From Flavobacterium petrolei (GTDB lineage Bacteria > Bacteroidota > Bacteroidia > Flavobacteriales > Flavobacteriaceae): a stretch of 64,000 nucleotides of DNA. Under the pieces are notes generated by a model. The model saw only the letters and a program-made list of their open reading frames with translations, did no database searches and was not told the origin of the DNA. Made by a program: the position numbers and the translations under genes. Location of the stretch: positions 62,001 to 126,000 of the forward strand of contig NZ_QNVY02000002.1 of the NCBI RefSeq assembly GCF_003314435.2. Direction: 5' to 3'. Positions 8,144 through 19,513 of the stretch are shown here, one piece after another (the stretch's first letter is position 1; each line of letters opens with the position of its first letter).

Positions 8144-8166
8144 CTTACCCTCACTGTTTTATAATA

Positions 8167-8206
8167 AAATCCCGTCTCCATTATAGTTATAGAGACGGGA
8201 TTTTTT
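8167..8206 (+). terminator. Terminator after the DUF2911 gene
   Basis: Thirteen-base perfect stem (AAAATCCCGTCTC / GAGACGGGATTTT) and a T run, 24 bases after the stop codon. Confidence 0.9.
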
Positions 8207-8358
8207 ATGCGCTATCCTGATATTTGGAAAACCATTTTTTTTATCAAGGATTTATATTCCAATTTTTGGGTGGTTTTAAATATTATAAATCAATTAACAC
8301 CTCAAAATTTAATGAGATTCCGTAATTGCCTAATTTTGTTCAAAATTTGAAATTTATA

Positions 8359-9360
8359 ATGACTAAAAATATTCCAATTTCTATATTAGAATTAGCAATA
8401 ATTACAGAAGATAGTAATGCAAGCGAAACATTACAAAAAACAAAAGCGTTAGCTCAATTAGCTGACAGTTTAGGATACAACAGATTTTGGCTAGCCGAAC
8501 ATCATAATATGGCACATGTCGCCAGTACAGCGACGGTTGTTTTGATTGGTTATATTGCCAGTCAAACGCAAAATATCCGTGTAGGTTCTGGTGGTATCAT
8601 GCTCCCCAATCATGCGCCGTTAATTGTTGCAGAACAATTTGGTACTCTTGAAATACTGTATCCCAACCGGATCGATTTAGGATTAGGAAGAGCTCCGGGA
8701 ACTGATGGATTAACTGCACAAGCGATTCGGAAAGATTTCTTTGAGCAATCGCAACGCTTTCCTCAAAATGTTGCTGCGCTTCAGGAATTTTTCTCGGAGG
8801 ATAATGCTACTGCAAAAGTGCGTGCTTTTCCTGCCGAAGGAATTAAAGTTCCCATTTGGATTTTAGGTTCCAGTATGGATAGTGCCGCCTTGGCTGCTGC
8901 CAATGGATTGCCGTATGCTTTTGCTGGACATTTTGCACCGAAACAGATGTATCAGGCATTTCAATTTTACCGAGATAATTTTGAACCTTCGGAATATTTA
9001 GACCAACCCAAAACGATGGCGTGTGTAAACGCAATAGCAGCAGATACTGATGAAGAAGCCGAAAAATTGTCGACTAGTTTGACTCAAATGTTTCTGAATC
9101 TGATTCGGAATGACAGAAAGCCATTGCAGCCGCCGGTTGATTCATTAGATGGAATTATGAGCGAAGAAGAACATTTTCATGTGAACCAAATGACTGCTTG
9201 TTCATTTGTAGGAAGCAAAAAGAAATTAGAAACAGAATTGAAGCAATTTATCGAATATACACAAATTGATGAATTGATGATTACCAGTCCAATTTTTGAT
9301 CATGACGATAAATTGAAAAGTATTCGAATCATGAAAGAAGTTATCGATAACATGAAATAG
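8359..9360 (+). CDS. LLM-class flavin-dependent oxidoreductase (luciferase-like)
   Basis: Cytoplasmic flavin-dependent TIM-barrel oxidoreductase of 333 residues. The start is placed at the ATG at 8359 (MTKNIPISILELAIITED). An earlier in-frame ATG would place 11 residues through a TAATTTTG promoter-like box at 8331-8338. The typical luciferase-like block is present: RFWLAEHHNM, GSGGIMLPNHAPL, AEQFGTLE and RIDLGLGRAPG. This arrangement matches the group containing E. coli YhbW (alkanal monooxygenase-like). The substrate is unknown. It converges on fumC with a shared two-way terminator. Confidence 0.9.
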   Translation: MTKNIPISILELAIITEDSNASETLQKTKALAQLADSLGYNRFWLAEHHNMAHVASTATVVLIGYIASQTQNIRVGSGGIMLPNHAPLIVAEQFGTLEILYPNRIDLGLGRAPGTDGLTAQAIRKDFFEQSQRFPQNVAALQEFFSEDNATAKVRAFPAEGIKVPIWILGSSMDSAALAAANGLPYAFAGHFAPKQMYQAFQFYRDNFEPSEYLDQPKTMACVNAIAADTDEEAEKLSTSLTQMFLNLIRNDRKPLQPPVDSLDGIMSEEEHFHVNQMTACSFVGSKKKLETELKQFIEYTQIDELMITSPIFDHDDKLKSIRIMKEVIDNMK

Positions 9361-9380
9361 TATTTGATAGTTTTTTAATA

Positions 9381-9416
9381 AAAAAATCCCTGCAATGTAA
9401 GTTGCAGGGATTTTTT
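9381..9416. terminator. Two-way terminator between the LLM oxidoreductase gene and fumC
   Basis: Fifteen-base perfect stem (AAAAAATCCCTGCAA / TTGCAGGGATTTTTT) with a 6-base loop between convergent genes. A and T runs on both sides allow termination in both directions. Confidence 0.9.
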
Positions 9417-9460
9417 ATAGAAATCATATTAATAATTAACAATTCATCATTGAAAATTAA

Positions 9461-10858
9461 TTATTTAAGGCTTCCCACCATATCTTCGGGTTTAACCCAA
9501 GCATCAAAATCTTCTGGAGTTACGTATCCCAAACGAACAGCTTCTTCTTTTAAAGTTGTTCCATTTTTATGTGCAGTTTGAGCAATTTCAGCTGATTTGT
9601 AGTAGCCAATTTTAGTATTCAAAGCCGTAACCAACATTAATGAATTGTCAACCAATTCTTTGATGCGTTTGTAGTTAGGTTCGATACCTTGTGCGCAATG
9701 TTCGTCAAAAGACATACAAGCATCACCAAGTAATCTCGCTGATTGTAAGAAATTTGCAGCCATCAATGGTTTGAAAACGTTCAATTCATAATGTCCTTGC
9801 ATTCCTCCAACAGAGATTGCAACATCATTCCCCATCACTTGCGCGCAAACCATCGTCAATGCTTCACATTGTGTAGGATTTACTTTTCCTGGCATTATAG
9901 AAGATCCAGGCTCGTTTTCTGGAATAATGATTTCTCCAATTCCGGAACGTGGTCCAGAAGCTAACATACGAACGTCATTGGCAATTTTATTCAATGAAAC
10001 CGCCAGTTGTTTTAAAGCGCCGTGTGTTTCTACAATAGCATCGTGTGCTGCTAATGCTTCAAATTTATTTTCGGCAGTTACGAATGGATGTCCAGTAAAT
10101 TCAGCGATATATTCCGCTACTTTTACATCATATCCTTCTGGAGTGTTTAGTCCGGTACCAACAGCAGTTCCGCCTAAAGCCACTTCTGATAAGTGTGCCA
10201 ATGTGTTTTTAACCGCTTTCAAACCGTAGTTCAATTGCGCTACATATCCTGAAATTTCTTGTCCTAGTGTAAGTGGTGTAGCATCCATTAAATGCGTACG
10301 ACCTATTTTCACCACATTGTTGAATTCAACTGCTTTTGCATGTAGTGTATCTCTTAATTTTTCAACTCCGGGAATAGTAACTTCTACAACTGCTTTGTAG
10401 GCCGCAATGTGCATTCCTGTTGGGAAAGTATCGTTTGAAGATTGCGATTTATTCACATCATCATTGGCTTTAATGAATTGTTCGCCTTCGCCAATGTTGA
10501 ATCCTTTAAGAACTTGCGCACGATTTGCAACTACTTCATTTACGTTCATGTTACTTTGTGTACCTGAACCGGTTTGCCAAATCACCAATGGAAATTCATT
10601 ATCTAATTTTCCAGCTAGGATTTCATCACAAACGGCAGCAATGGCATCGCGTTTTTCTGCTGGTAAAACTCCTAAATCACAATTGGCGTAAGCCGCTGCT
10701 TTTTTAAGATAAGCAAAACCTTCAATTATTTCCTTTGGCATAGAAGCCGATGGACCTATTTTGAAGTTGTTTCTTGAACGTTCTGTTTGTGCGCCCCAAT
10801 ATTTATCAGCTGGAACCTGCACTTCACCCATGGTGTCTTTTTCTATTCTGAATTTCAT
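9461..10858 (-). CDS. fumC: Class II fumarate hydratase
   Basis: TCA-cycle enzyme of 465 residues interconverting fumarate and malate, iron-independent class. The N-terminus ([19 protein letters not shown]) and the superfamily signature [13 protein letters not shown] are clear. The catalytic His region is [16 protein letters not shown], and the tetramer-forming helices have the expected length. The first ATG gives a protein that aligns with the family without overhang. It is a single-gene transcript: a terminator lies on its 3' side and an interspersed palindromic element on its 5' side. Confidence 0.97.
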   Translation of the reverse strand: MKFRIEKDTMGEVQVPADKYWGAQTERSRNNFKIGPSASMPKEIIEGFAYLKKAAAYANCDLGVLPAEKRDAIAAVCDEILAGKLDNEFPLVIWQTGSGTQSNMNVNEVVANRAQVLKGFNIGEGEQFIKANDDVNKSQSSNDTFPTGMHIAAYKAVVEVTIPGVEKLRDTLHAKAVEFNNVVKIGRTHLMDATPLTLGQEISGYVAQLNYGLKAVKNTLAHLSEVALGGTAVGTGLNTPEGYDVKVAEYIAEFTGHPFVTAENKFEALAAHDAIVETHGALKQLAVSLNKIANDVRMLASGPRSGIGEIIIPENEPGSSIMPGKVNPTQCEALTMVCAQVMGNDVAISVGGMQGHYELNVFKPLMAANFLQSARLLGDACMSFDEHCAQGIEPNYKRIKELVDNSLMLVTALNTKIGYYKSAEIAQTAHKNGTTLKEEAVRLGYVTPEDFDAWVKPEDMVGSLK

Positions 10859-10900
10859 TTTGTTGTTATTTAGAAATAATTATATTGTTTATTACGTTTT

Positions 10901-10979
10901 TAGCCCTGATGGGAGTGAAAATCCTTTTCTTTTTACTTTCAAAAAGAAAAGATTGGAGTGTACAGCGGGAAATAGCTCC
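10901..10979 (+). repeat. Interspersed palindromic element, copy A
   Basis: Starts TAGCCCTGATGGGAG and ends CAGCGGGAAATAGCTCC. The core is a hairpin of CTTTTCTTTTT against AAAAAGAAAAG. Both ends recur at 15901..15973 (inverted) and in altered form at 30535..30677. There is no coding potential. From memory, such elements occur in many copies in Flavobacterium genomes. Confidence 0.75.
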
Positions 10980-11107
10980 AAATTCTGAGCTCAAAAATAC
11001 GGATAATTCCTTTTTTATAAAAATTGATTGATAGTTTTTATAGTTTTTTATTGGTAAGAAAAGGAATTAAACATACATTTGTGGCTACATTCAAAATTCC
11101 GGAAAAC

Positions 11108-11278
11108 ATGTTTGAATTTTCACAGTACTTAGGCTTTTTACTTTTCTTAACCATTCTTACTATAGGATTTTGGTTGATGTTTTTTCTAGTTGGTTTCGTA
11201 TCCTATTGGGTAGGTGGAGCAAGTTGGGAAGCATACAAGGAGAAAAGAGCAAAAAAGAAGCAAGAACAATCAGTTTAA
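11108..11278 (+). CDS. Small single-pass membrane protein, 56 residues
   Basis: The start is placed at the ATG at 11108. An upstream in-frame ATG at 11024 would add 28 residues of poor quality. The 56-residue product begins MFEFSQYLGF and has one or two hydrophobic stretches (about residues 8-38, containing GFWLMFFLVGFVSYWVGG). It ends in a very basic tail (EKRAKKKQEQ). A terminator follows 15 bases later, which supports a real transcript. I do not recognise a family. The positive-inside rule suggests the basic C-terminus is cytoplasmic. Confidence 0.6.
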   Translation: MFEFSQYLGFLLFLTILTIGFWLMFFLVGFVSYWVGGASWEAYKEKRAKKKQEQSV

Positions 11279-11292
11279 TCTTTTTGTTAAAT

Positions 11293-11327
11293 AAAAAAAG
11301 GACTCATTTTTATGGGCCCTTTTTTTT
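11293..11327 (+). terminator. Terminator after the 56-residue membrane protein
   Basis: A7GG pairs with CCT7 around a loop, 15 bases after the stop codon. The stem is short and mostly A-T. Confidence 0.65.
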
Positions 11328-11630
11328 ATGTTTATACTTTTTGGACGTGCAAATAAAAACTGGACATAATCTTATAGTCTGTTTAAATGCATTTTATTGG
11401 TATTGCTGAAACTTACACTGGAATAATTCCATACTTTTTCAGATCTATCACAGATTATGGATTAGAATTTTATTAATTTTGCGGCTTTTATTTGACTAAC
11501 CTTATAGGCGAAACCGCCAATAATAGTCTGTAAATAATTTTGAATATCAGCACAGATAAAAAATTATTTGAAAGATATTTTTTTAATTATTTTTTTAGCA
11601 TTATTTCACATTAAAAACTAAAATACATTC
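11328..11630. other. Intergenic stretch, about 300 bases, no gene seen
   Basis: A/T-rich DNA before the DUF6495-like gene. A TAATTTTG box at 11474-11481 could be a -7 element, but it has no TTG at the right distance. A small inverted repeat (GGCG-aaac-CGCC) is near 11509-11518. I see no tRNA, no credible reading frame and no strong structured RNA. Confidence 0.5.
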
Positions 11631-12104
11631 ATGAAATACTCAAGATTAACAAAAGAGCAATTTGAAGAATTAAATCAGGAATTCAGCACTTTTTTAGCCA
11701 CTCAAGCGATTGATAAAGCGGAGTGGGATAAAATAAAAGCTGAAAAACCAGAAGTCGCGGAACAAGAATTAGACGTTTTTTCTGATTTAATCTGGGAAGG
11801 TGTTCTTTCTAAAGCAACGTATTTAGAACATTTTTCTAAAAACCATATTTTCCTTTTTCATTGTTTTGATACGTACGTTCAATCGATAGTTTTAAAATCG
11901 TTAGTTCCTGAAGTTGATTTTTTAACAAAGGACGGATTGCAATGGCTTAGCGATAATATGTTTACGGAAACTATAGAAATGAAAATTGGAAAAAAAGAGT
12001 TTACAGAAGAGCGTAATACTTCAATTTTTGAATTGGTACAACAAGGTTCGTTTTTAAGTGATGGTCTTTTATACCAGCAAATAAATGAAATTATGACATC
12101 ATAA
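11631..12104 (+). CDS. DUF6495-like conserved protein
   Basis: Soluble acidic protein of 157 residues without signal peptide or membrane segments. The N-terminus (MKYSRLTKEQFEELNQEFSTF) and the segment QELDVFSDLIWEGVL match what I remember of DUF6495, a family found mainly in Flavobacteriia. The function is unknown. It stands alone between a 300-base gap and a strong hairpin at 12124..12170, and is followed by ligA on the same strand. The family name is from memory; that it is a real gene is much more certain. Confidence 0.8.
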   Translation: MKYSRLTKEQFEELNQEFSTFLATQAIDKAEWDKIKAEKPEVAEQELDVFSDLIWEGVLSKATYLEHFSKNHIFLFHCFDTYVQSIVLKSLVPEVDFLTKDGLQWLSDNMFTETIEMKIGKKEFTEERNTSIFELVQQGSFLSDGLLYQQINEIMTS

Positions 12105-12123
12105 TTGTATTGTCATTTCTTTT

Positions 12124-14897
<2,774 letters not shown>

Positions 14898-14958
14898 AGT
14901 AAGAGACTTTTTCACTCCGTTCAAAAAATCATGAGTGTGAAACGATTTTTGATTTTAT

Positions 14959-14994
14959 AAAAAAATCGATTATAGCTACACTATAATCGATTTT
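14959..14994. terminator. Terminator overlapping the metallophosphoesterase stop codon
   Basis: Fourteen-base perfect stem (AAAATCGATTATAG / CTATAATCGATTTT) with a 5-base loop. The loop holds most of the minus-strand TAG stop codon (14976-14978). The minus strand gives seven T after the stem. It can serve both convergent genes. Confidence 0.85.
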
Positions 14995-15887
14995 CCTTCA
15001 AATACTTTAGCTTTATTATTGTCTACATAAAAATCTATTCTTCCTAAATTAATACCGTAGCAACCTACTTGATTTACTAAAACTTCTTTGCCCACAAGGT
15101 TCTTAGCAACTGTAGGTTTGTCCAGAAAAGTATGAGTATGACCACCAATAATCAAATCTATATCTTGAGTGAGTTCGGCTAATTTTAAGTCACAAATTTT
15201 AGCAGGCTCGTCTCTGTATTTGTATCCTAAATGTGACAGACAGATAACGATATCACATTGCTGTTCTTTCTTTAAAATTCGGACCATATCTTGAGCCGTT
15301 TCCACAGGATCATTGTAGACAGTTTCCTTGTACATTCCTTTGTCAACTAATCCTGCAAGCTCTATTCCAAGCCCAAAAACACCAACTTTTATTCCGTTTT
15401 TATGAAATATTTTATACGGCTTTACAAAACCATCCATCACGGTATTTTTAAAATCGTAATTGGCGGATATGAACTCAAATTTAGCGTGTGGCATTTGTGC
15501 ATGCAAACCTTCAACACCGTTATCAAAATCATGATTTCCTATTGTAGACGCATCATATTGCATCATACTCATCAATTTGAATTCTAATTCTCCACCGTAA
15601 TAATTAAAATAAGGCGTTCCCTGAAAAATATCACCGGCATCCAACAGTAATACGTTTGGATTTTCTTTTCGAATCGTTTCAATCAATGCCGCTCTTCTTG
15701 CCACACCACCCATATTTGCATTTCTGGGATGATCCGCCGGGAAAGGATCAATATAACTGTGTACATCATTAGTGTGTAAAACGGTAAGTTGTCTGGTTTT
15801 TGATGACTCAAAACTGCTCAATGACACACCTAAACCTATTAATGCTGAACCAGCAGCTGTTTTCTCTATAAATTCTCTTCTCTTCAT
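14976..15887 (-). CDS. 5'-nucleotidase N-terminal half: metallophosphoesterase with Tat-like signal
   Basis: Calcineurin-like phosphoesterase of 303 residues. The start is placed at the ATG at 15885-15887, which gives an RR-containing signal (MKRREFIEKTAAGSALIG). An earlier start would add 24 residues through repeat copy B. Metal motifs are HTNDVHS, DAGDIFQGT, GNHDFDNG, CLSHLGY and GGHTHTF, as in the catalytic domain of UshA/5'-nucleotidases. The C-terminal substrate-binding domain is missing here and is encoded by the separate gene at 16016..16795, directly upstream in the same direction. The split appears to be natural, since both parts have their own export signal. Confidence 0.9.
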   Translation of the reverse strand: MKRREFIEKTAAGSALIGLGVSLSSFESSKTRQLTVLHTNDVHSYIDPFPADHPRNANMGGVARRAALIETIRKENPNVLLLDAGDIFQGTPYFNYYGGELEFKLMSMMQYDASTIGNHDFDNGVEGLHAQMPHAKFEFISANYDFKNTVMDGFVKPYKIFHKNGIKVGVFGLGIELAGLVDKGMYKETVYNDPVETAQDMVRILKKEQQCDIVICLSHLGYKYRDEPAKICDLKLAELTQDIDLIIGGHTHTFLDKPTVAKNLVGKEVLVNQVGCYGINLGRIDFYVDNNKAKVFEGKSIIV

Positions 15888-15900
15888 TTTATATTTTTTT

Positions 15901-15973
15901 GGAGCTATTTCCCGCTTTTCGCTATATCCACGCAAAAAAAGCGTGGGATGCCGCTGCAATCTGGGCTAGGGCT
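15901..15973 (-). repeat. Interspersed palindromic element, copy B
   Basis: Inverted relative to copy A. On the minus strand it begins TAGCCCAGATTGCAGCGG (after AGCCC) and ends AGCGGGAAATAGCTCC. The core hairpin is CCACGC against GCGTGG around T/A-rich bases. It lies between the two halves of the split 5'-nucleotidase operon. Confidence 0.75.
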
Positions 15974-16015
15974 TTCCGTTTTTTAAAACTATTTTGTTCT
16001 CTAAATTCGAATTAT

Positions 16016-16795
16016 TTATTCAACCGTGATTCTAACATCTTTTATCACAGGAATGGTATCCACTTCTTTAAAATAATCAATCAGGATATTTCGTAGTTTG
16101 TATTCTAAATCAAATTTCTGAACTCCTTTTTTGAAGAAATTCATATTATCTCCACCATTAGACAAATAATCATTAGTTCCCACATAATAAATGGTCTCTT
16201 TTTGAACAGGTTTCCCTTGAACTAAAATGTTTTTGGCAACATTATTTTTATCTATTGTAAAAGTTACACCTGATAATGGATGTGGTTTTTTCTCTGCGAT
16301 GAAAAAGTCTACCATTTCAAGAATTTGTTCTCCTTTTAAAGCAATAACAACCAAGCTGTTTTCAAAAGGCATGATTTCAAAAGCAGTTCTGGCTGTTACA
16401 TTTCCTTTTGGAAGTATAGAACGAATTCCGCCGCTGTTAAGTAAACAAATATCGATTTTCTTTTTTTCTCTAGCTTGAAATACAAGATTCCCTCTCATTA
16501 AAGTAACATCGGCCATCAAGTTGCCAATTGTTGTTTGCCATTTACCGGTACTTTTATCTAATGTTTCCGGGCTATACGCTAAAACGCTATCTAAATCTTT
16601 GTTGATATGTTCCCGATACGGTTTTATAAAATTTTCAATTGCAGATACTTGATTTTCCTTTTCAGTAATAGGAATCCGTTTCCCTTCAATTTTAGTGACG
16701 TAGTAATTTTGTTTGCTGCAAGAGGCAACAAATAAAAATGTTAAGAATATAACAAAAAGTTTAGAAACGTCGTTATACTTTTTTAGATTTACCAT
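16016..16795 (-). CDS. 5'-nucleotidase C-terminal domain lipoprotein
   Basis: Predicted lipoprotein of 259 residues: a hydrophobic signal ends in FLFVASCSKQ, giving a lipidated Cys near residue 26. The rest matches the 5_nucleotid_C domain, with GNLMADVTLM, CLLNSGGIRSILPKG and FENSLVVIALKG, the nucleotide-binding parts of UshA-like enzymes, and GTNDYLSNGGDNMNFF near the end. The metallophosphoesterase half is the next gene downstream (14976..15887). The two presumably form one enzyme outside the inner membrane. The order is reversed relative to the fused enzyme: the C-terminal half comes first. Confidence 0.9.
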   Translation of the reverse strand: MVNLKKYNDVSKLFVIFLTFLFVASCSKQNYYVTKIEGKRIPITEKENQVSAIENFIKPYREHINKDLDSVLAYSPETLDKSTGKWQTTIGNLMADVTLMRGNLVFQAREKKKIDICLLNSGGIRSILPKGNVTARTAFEIMPFENSLVVIALKGEQILEMVDFFIAEKKPHPLSGVTFTIDKNNVAKNILVQGKPVQKETIYYVGTNDYLSNGGDNMNFFKKGVQKFDLEYKLRNILIDYFKEVDTIPVIKDVRITVE

Positions 16796-16842
16796 TTTAA
16801 ATGCGACTTAATTAATTAATTTTGTAATCAAGTAAAAGTACT

Positions 16843-17361
16843 ATGTTTTTAAATTATATGAAGAATTTTTTTCTGAAAAAAATATTAAAAAACAGCTTGC
16901 AAAATTTGAAAAATAATTTCACTGCTGATCCTGTCAAATCGATTGGTTTAGTGATTGATGCTTCTGTTTTTAATGATACAGAATCACTGATTAAAGAATT
17001 ATTATCGTGGGGAATTCTTCCAGAAAATATAAAAACGATTGTTTATTACGAGAAATTAAAAAAAAGTGAAGCAGAAATTCATCCTACATTTAGTGACAAA
17101 CATCTCAATTGGAACGGAAAATTTTCATCAGCTGATGTAAATGATTTTGTGAAAGAAAAATTCGATTTGCTTATCAGTTATTACGATTTAGAAAAAGTAA
17201 TTCTAATGCAAATTACGAATAATTCTAAAGCACATTTCAAAGTAGGTTTTTCATCCATAGACAAAAGGTTAAATCATTTTATGATTAAAACTGAAGTCAA
17301 TAATTATAGTATTTTTACAAGTGAGTTATTCAAATATTTAAAATTATTAAACAAAATATAA
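16843..17361 (+). CDS. DUF6913-like conserved protein
   Basis: Cytoplasmic protein of 172 residues with a Lys/Asn-rich N-terminus. An alternative start at the second Met (16858, [10 protein letters not shown]) is equally plausible. The conserved-looking parts are [25 protein letters not shown] and [12 protein letters not shown]. From memory, proteins like this sit just before dapA in many Flavobacteriaceae and are called DUF6913. Function unknown. Only 7 bases separate it from dapA, so the two form an operon. A TAATTTTG box lies shortly before the start. Confidence 0.75.
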   Translation: MFLNYMKNFFLKKILKNSLQNLKNNFTADPVKSIGLVIDASVFNDTESLIKELLSWGILPENIKTIVYYEKLKKSEAEIHPTFSDKHLNWNGKFSSADVNDFVKEKFDLLISYYDLEKVILMQITNNSKAHFKVGFSSIDKRLNHFMIKTEVNNYSIFTSELFKYLKLLNKI

Positions 17362-17368
17362 ATATAAT

Positions 17369-18256
17369 ATGCAATCATTAATAGGAACTGGTGTTGCTCT
17401 AGTAACCCCTTTTAAACAAGATTTTTCAGTTGACACCGAGGCATTAAAAAGGATCGTTAATTTTTCTGTCGATGGAGGAATTGAATATCTGGTAGTTTTG
17501 GGTACTACTGCAGAAAATGCAACTTTGTCTCCCGAGGAAAAAGAATTGGTTGTACGTACTGTAATTGAAGCTAATAATGGTGCGTTACCATTGGTGTTGG
17601 GAGTTGGAGGTAATAATACATTAAAAGTTGTTGAAGAGTTAAAGACTAGAGATTTATCAGCGTTTGCGGCGATACTTTCTGTTTCACCGTATTATAATAA
17701 ACCTACACAGGAAGGGATTTACCAACATTTCAAAGCAGTTGCTGAAGCTTCTCCAATTCCGGTAATACTGTATAATGTTCCGGGAAGAACGGCAAGTAAT
17801 ATGTTGCCTACAACTGTTTTGCGTTTGGCTAATGATTTTGAAAATATTGTAGCTATAAAGGAAGCGGCAGGAGATCTTGTTCAAGCAATGCAATTATTGA
17901 AAAATAAACCTAAAGATTTTCTGGTGATTTCAGGCGATGACATGATTGCATTACCAATGGTTTTAGCAGGTGGAGCAGGCGTAATTTCAGTTATTGGGCA
18001 AGGTTTTCCAAAAGAATTTTCTGAAATGATCCGTTTAGGGTTAAACAGAAAAGTGGATGAAGCTTTCAAAACGCAATACCTTTTAGCGGATTGTATTGAT
18101 ATGATTTTTGAGCAAGGAAATCCAGCCGGAATCAAAGAAGTGTTTCTATCACTGGGAATTTCAGAAAACACCGTGCGTTTGCCATTGGTAAAAGTAGATG
18201 ATTCTCTGGCTACTAGGATTGATGAGTTTGTCAAAAAAATCAATAAGCAAGGGTAA
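17369..18256 (+). CDS. dapA: 4-hydroxy-tetrahydrodipicolinate synthase
   Basis: First committed enzyme of the lysine/diaminopimelate pathway, joining pyruvate and aspartate semialdehyde. It has 295 residues, normal length. The N-terminal substrate motif is [14 protein letters not shown], where TTAE replaces the more common TTGE. The pyruvate loop and Tyr are in [16 protein letters not shown] and [11 protein letters not shown], and the Schiff-base Lys is in [22 protein letters not shown] and GNPAGIKEV complete the pattern. It follows the DUF6913-like gene closely. Confidence 0.96.
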   Translation: MQSLIGTGVALVTPFKQDFSVDTEALKRIVNFSVDGGIEYLVVLGTTAENATLSPEEKELVVRTVIEANNGALPLVLGVGGNNTLKVVEELKTRDLSAFAAILSVSPYYNKPTQEGIYQHFKAVAEASPIPVILYNVPGRTASNMLPTTVLRLANDFENIVAIKEAAGDLVQAMQLLKNKPKDFLVISGDDMIALPMVLAGGAGVISVIGQGFPKEFSEMIRLGLNRKVDEAFKTQYLLADCIDMIFEQGNPAGIKEVFLSLGISENTVRLPLVKVDDSLATRIDEFVKKINKQG

Positions 18257-18289
18257 AGAAAGGGTCTTTTTTTAAACCAAAAATATATT

Positions 18290-18319
18290 TTGAAGTCGCT
18301 AAATTAATAACTAAATTTG
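18290..18319 (+). promoter_or_regulatory. Promoter of the bamD-rpoZ-coaBC operon
   Basis: TTG at 18290-18292, 19 bases, then TAAATTTG at 18312-18319, a full consensus match. The start codon of bamD is 65 bases further on, leaving an untranslated leader that begins with a perfect dyad (18322-18335). Confidence 0.75.
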
Positions 18320-18321
18320 CC

Positions 18322-18335
18322 ACCGAAACTTCGGT
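18322..18335. promoter_or_regulatory. Perfect dyad at the expected transcription start of bamD
   Basis: ACCGAA-AC-TTCGGT, beginning 2 bases after the -7 box, so the expected start point falls inside it. It could be a repressor site or a short 5'-end hairpin that protects the transcript. Confidence 0.45.
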
Positions 18336-18384
18336 ATGATTTTATAGGTTGTTTCAACCAAGAAATCATAAAAAAAGTAAAAAA

Positions 18385-19179
18385 ATGAAAAAAATATTAT
18401 CTCTATTGCTTCTTTTAGTTGTGTTCAGTTCTTGTAACGAATACCAAAAAGCATTAAAAACCGAAGATGTTGCTGTTAAATTTGAGATGGCAACTAAATT
18501 ATACGATTCTGGAAAATATGCCAAAGCGATTCGTATTTTTGAACAGATTGCCCCTGCTTACAGGGGAAAACCTCAAGCGGAAAAATTGTTCTACATGTTT
18601 GCTCAATCGTATTACAAAACAAAACAATATTATTTAGCTGGATACCAGTTTGAAAGTTTTGTTTCTAGTTATCCTAAAAGTGAAAAATTGCAGGAATCGG
18701 CATATTTGGGAGCTAAAAGCTATTCCATGTTGTCACCCGTTTACAGTTTAGATCAATCAGATACCACAAAAGCGTTAGATAAATTACAATCATTTATTGA
18801 TAATTATCCAAACTCGGAATATTTAACAGAAGCCAATGCTGCAGTGAATGTATTAAGTGAAAAAATTGAGAAAAAAGTATTTGAGAATGCTAAAGGGTAT
18901 AATACAATTTCAGATTATAAATCGGCTATTGTTGCTTTAGATAATTTTGTTGCTGATTATCCGGGAACTCCATACAAAGAAGATGCTTTGTTTTATAAAT
19001 TAGATTCAGCCTATCAATTGGCCATCAATAGTGTTCCTACAAAAATGGAAGAACGATTAAATGTTGCCAAAGTTGCACAATCAAATTTGATAAAATTTAA
19101 GGCTGAAACTAAATACAAAAAAGTAGCTGACGAAATGTTAGCACGAATAGAGAAAGATTTACAAAAATTTACTAAATAA
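18385..19179 (+). CDS. bamD: Outer-membrane assembly lipoprotein BamD
   Basis: Lipoprotein of the BAM complex that inserts beta-barrel proteins into the outer membrane; 264 residues. The start is placed at the ATG at 18385, which gives the lipoprotein signal MKKILSLLLLLVVFSSC with the modified Cys at 17. TPR-like helices follow: AKAIRIFEQIAPAYRGKPQAE, FAQSYYKTKQYYLAGYQFESF, and later SAIVALDNFVADYPGTPYKEDALF, typical of BamD (YfiO). It heads an operon with rpoZ and coaBC, a gene order I know from other Bacteroidetes. Confidence 0.93.
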   Translation: MKKILSLLLLLVVFSSCNEYQKALKTEDVAVKFEMATKLYDSGKYAKAIRIFEQIAPAYRGKPQAEKLFYMFAQSYYKTKQYYLAGYQFESFVSSYPKSEKLQESAYLGAKSYSMLSPVYSLDQSDTTKALDKLQSFIDNYPNSEYLTEANAAVNVLSEKIEKKVFENAKGYNTISDYKSAIVALDNFVADYPGTPYKEDALFYKLDSAYQLAINSVPTKMEERLNVAKVAQSNLIKFKAETKYKKVADEMLARIEKDLQKFTK

Positions 19180-19187
19180 ATAAAGTC

Positions 19188-19505
19188 ATGGATTTAAAAA
19201 AGACGAATGCTCCAGTAAATACAATAACATACAACAAAAATGTTATTGAAGAACCTACTGGTAATGTGTATGAAGCGATAACCATTATGGCTAAAAGAGC
19301 AAACCAAATCAATTCTGAAATTAAAAAAGAATTGACAGAGAAATTAGAAGAATTTGCTACATATAATGACAGTCTTGAAGAAGTTTTTGAAAACAAAGAG
19401 CAAATTGAGGTTTCAAAATTTTATGAAAAATTGCCTAAGCCACACGCTTTAGCGGTTCAAGAATGGTTAGACGGTAAAATCTACCACAGAGATTCAAATA
19501 AATAA
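19188..19505 (+). CDS. rpoZ: RNA polymerase omega subunit, Bacteroidetes type
   Basis: Small RNA polymerase subunit of 105 residues that helps assemble the beta' subunit. The conserved core is GNVYEAITIMAKRANQIN, the Rpb6/omega signature with the invariant ARRAxQ-like segment read here as AKRANQ. The C-terminal extension (EVSKFYEKLPKPHALAVQEWLDGKI) is typical of the Bacteroidetes branch and not of E. coli omega. It lies 8 bases after bamD and 8 bases before coaBC, so it is clearly in one operon. Confidence 0.9.
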   Translation: MDLKKTNAPVNTITYNKNVIEEPTGNVYEAITIMAKRANQINSEIKKELTEKLEEFATYNDSLEEVFENKEQIEVSKFYEKLPKPHALAVQEWLDGKIYHRDSNK

Positions 19506-19513
19506 TAGGTACT

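Noticed and set aside
9927..10707. Plus-strand frames opposite fumC
   Set aside because: Shadows of a clearly coding gene on the other strand; no recognisable protein features.
17684..18243. Minus-strand frames opposite dapA
   Set aside because: dapA is intact and conserved; the opposite frames have no domain or start signal.
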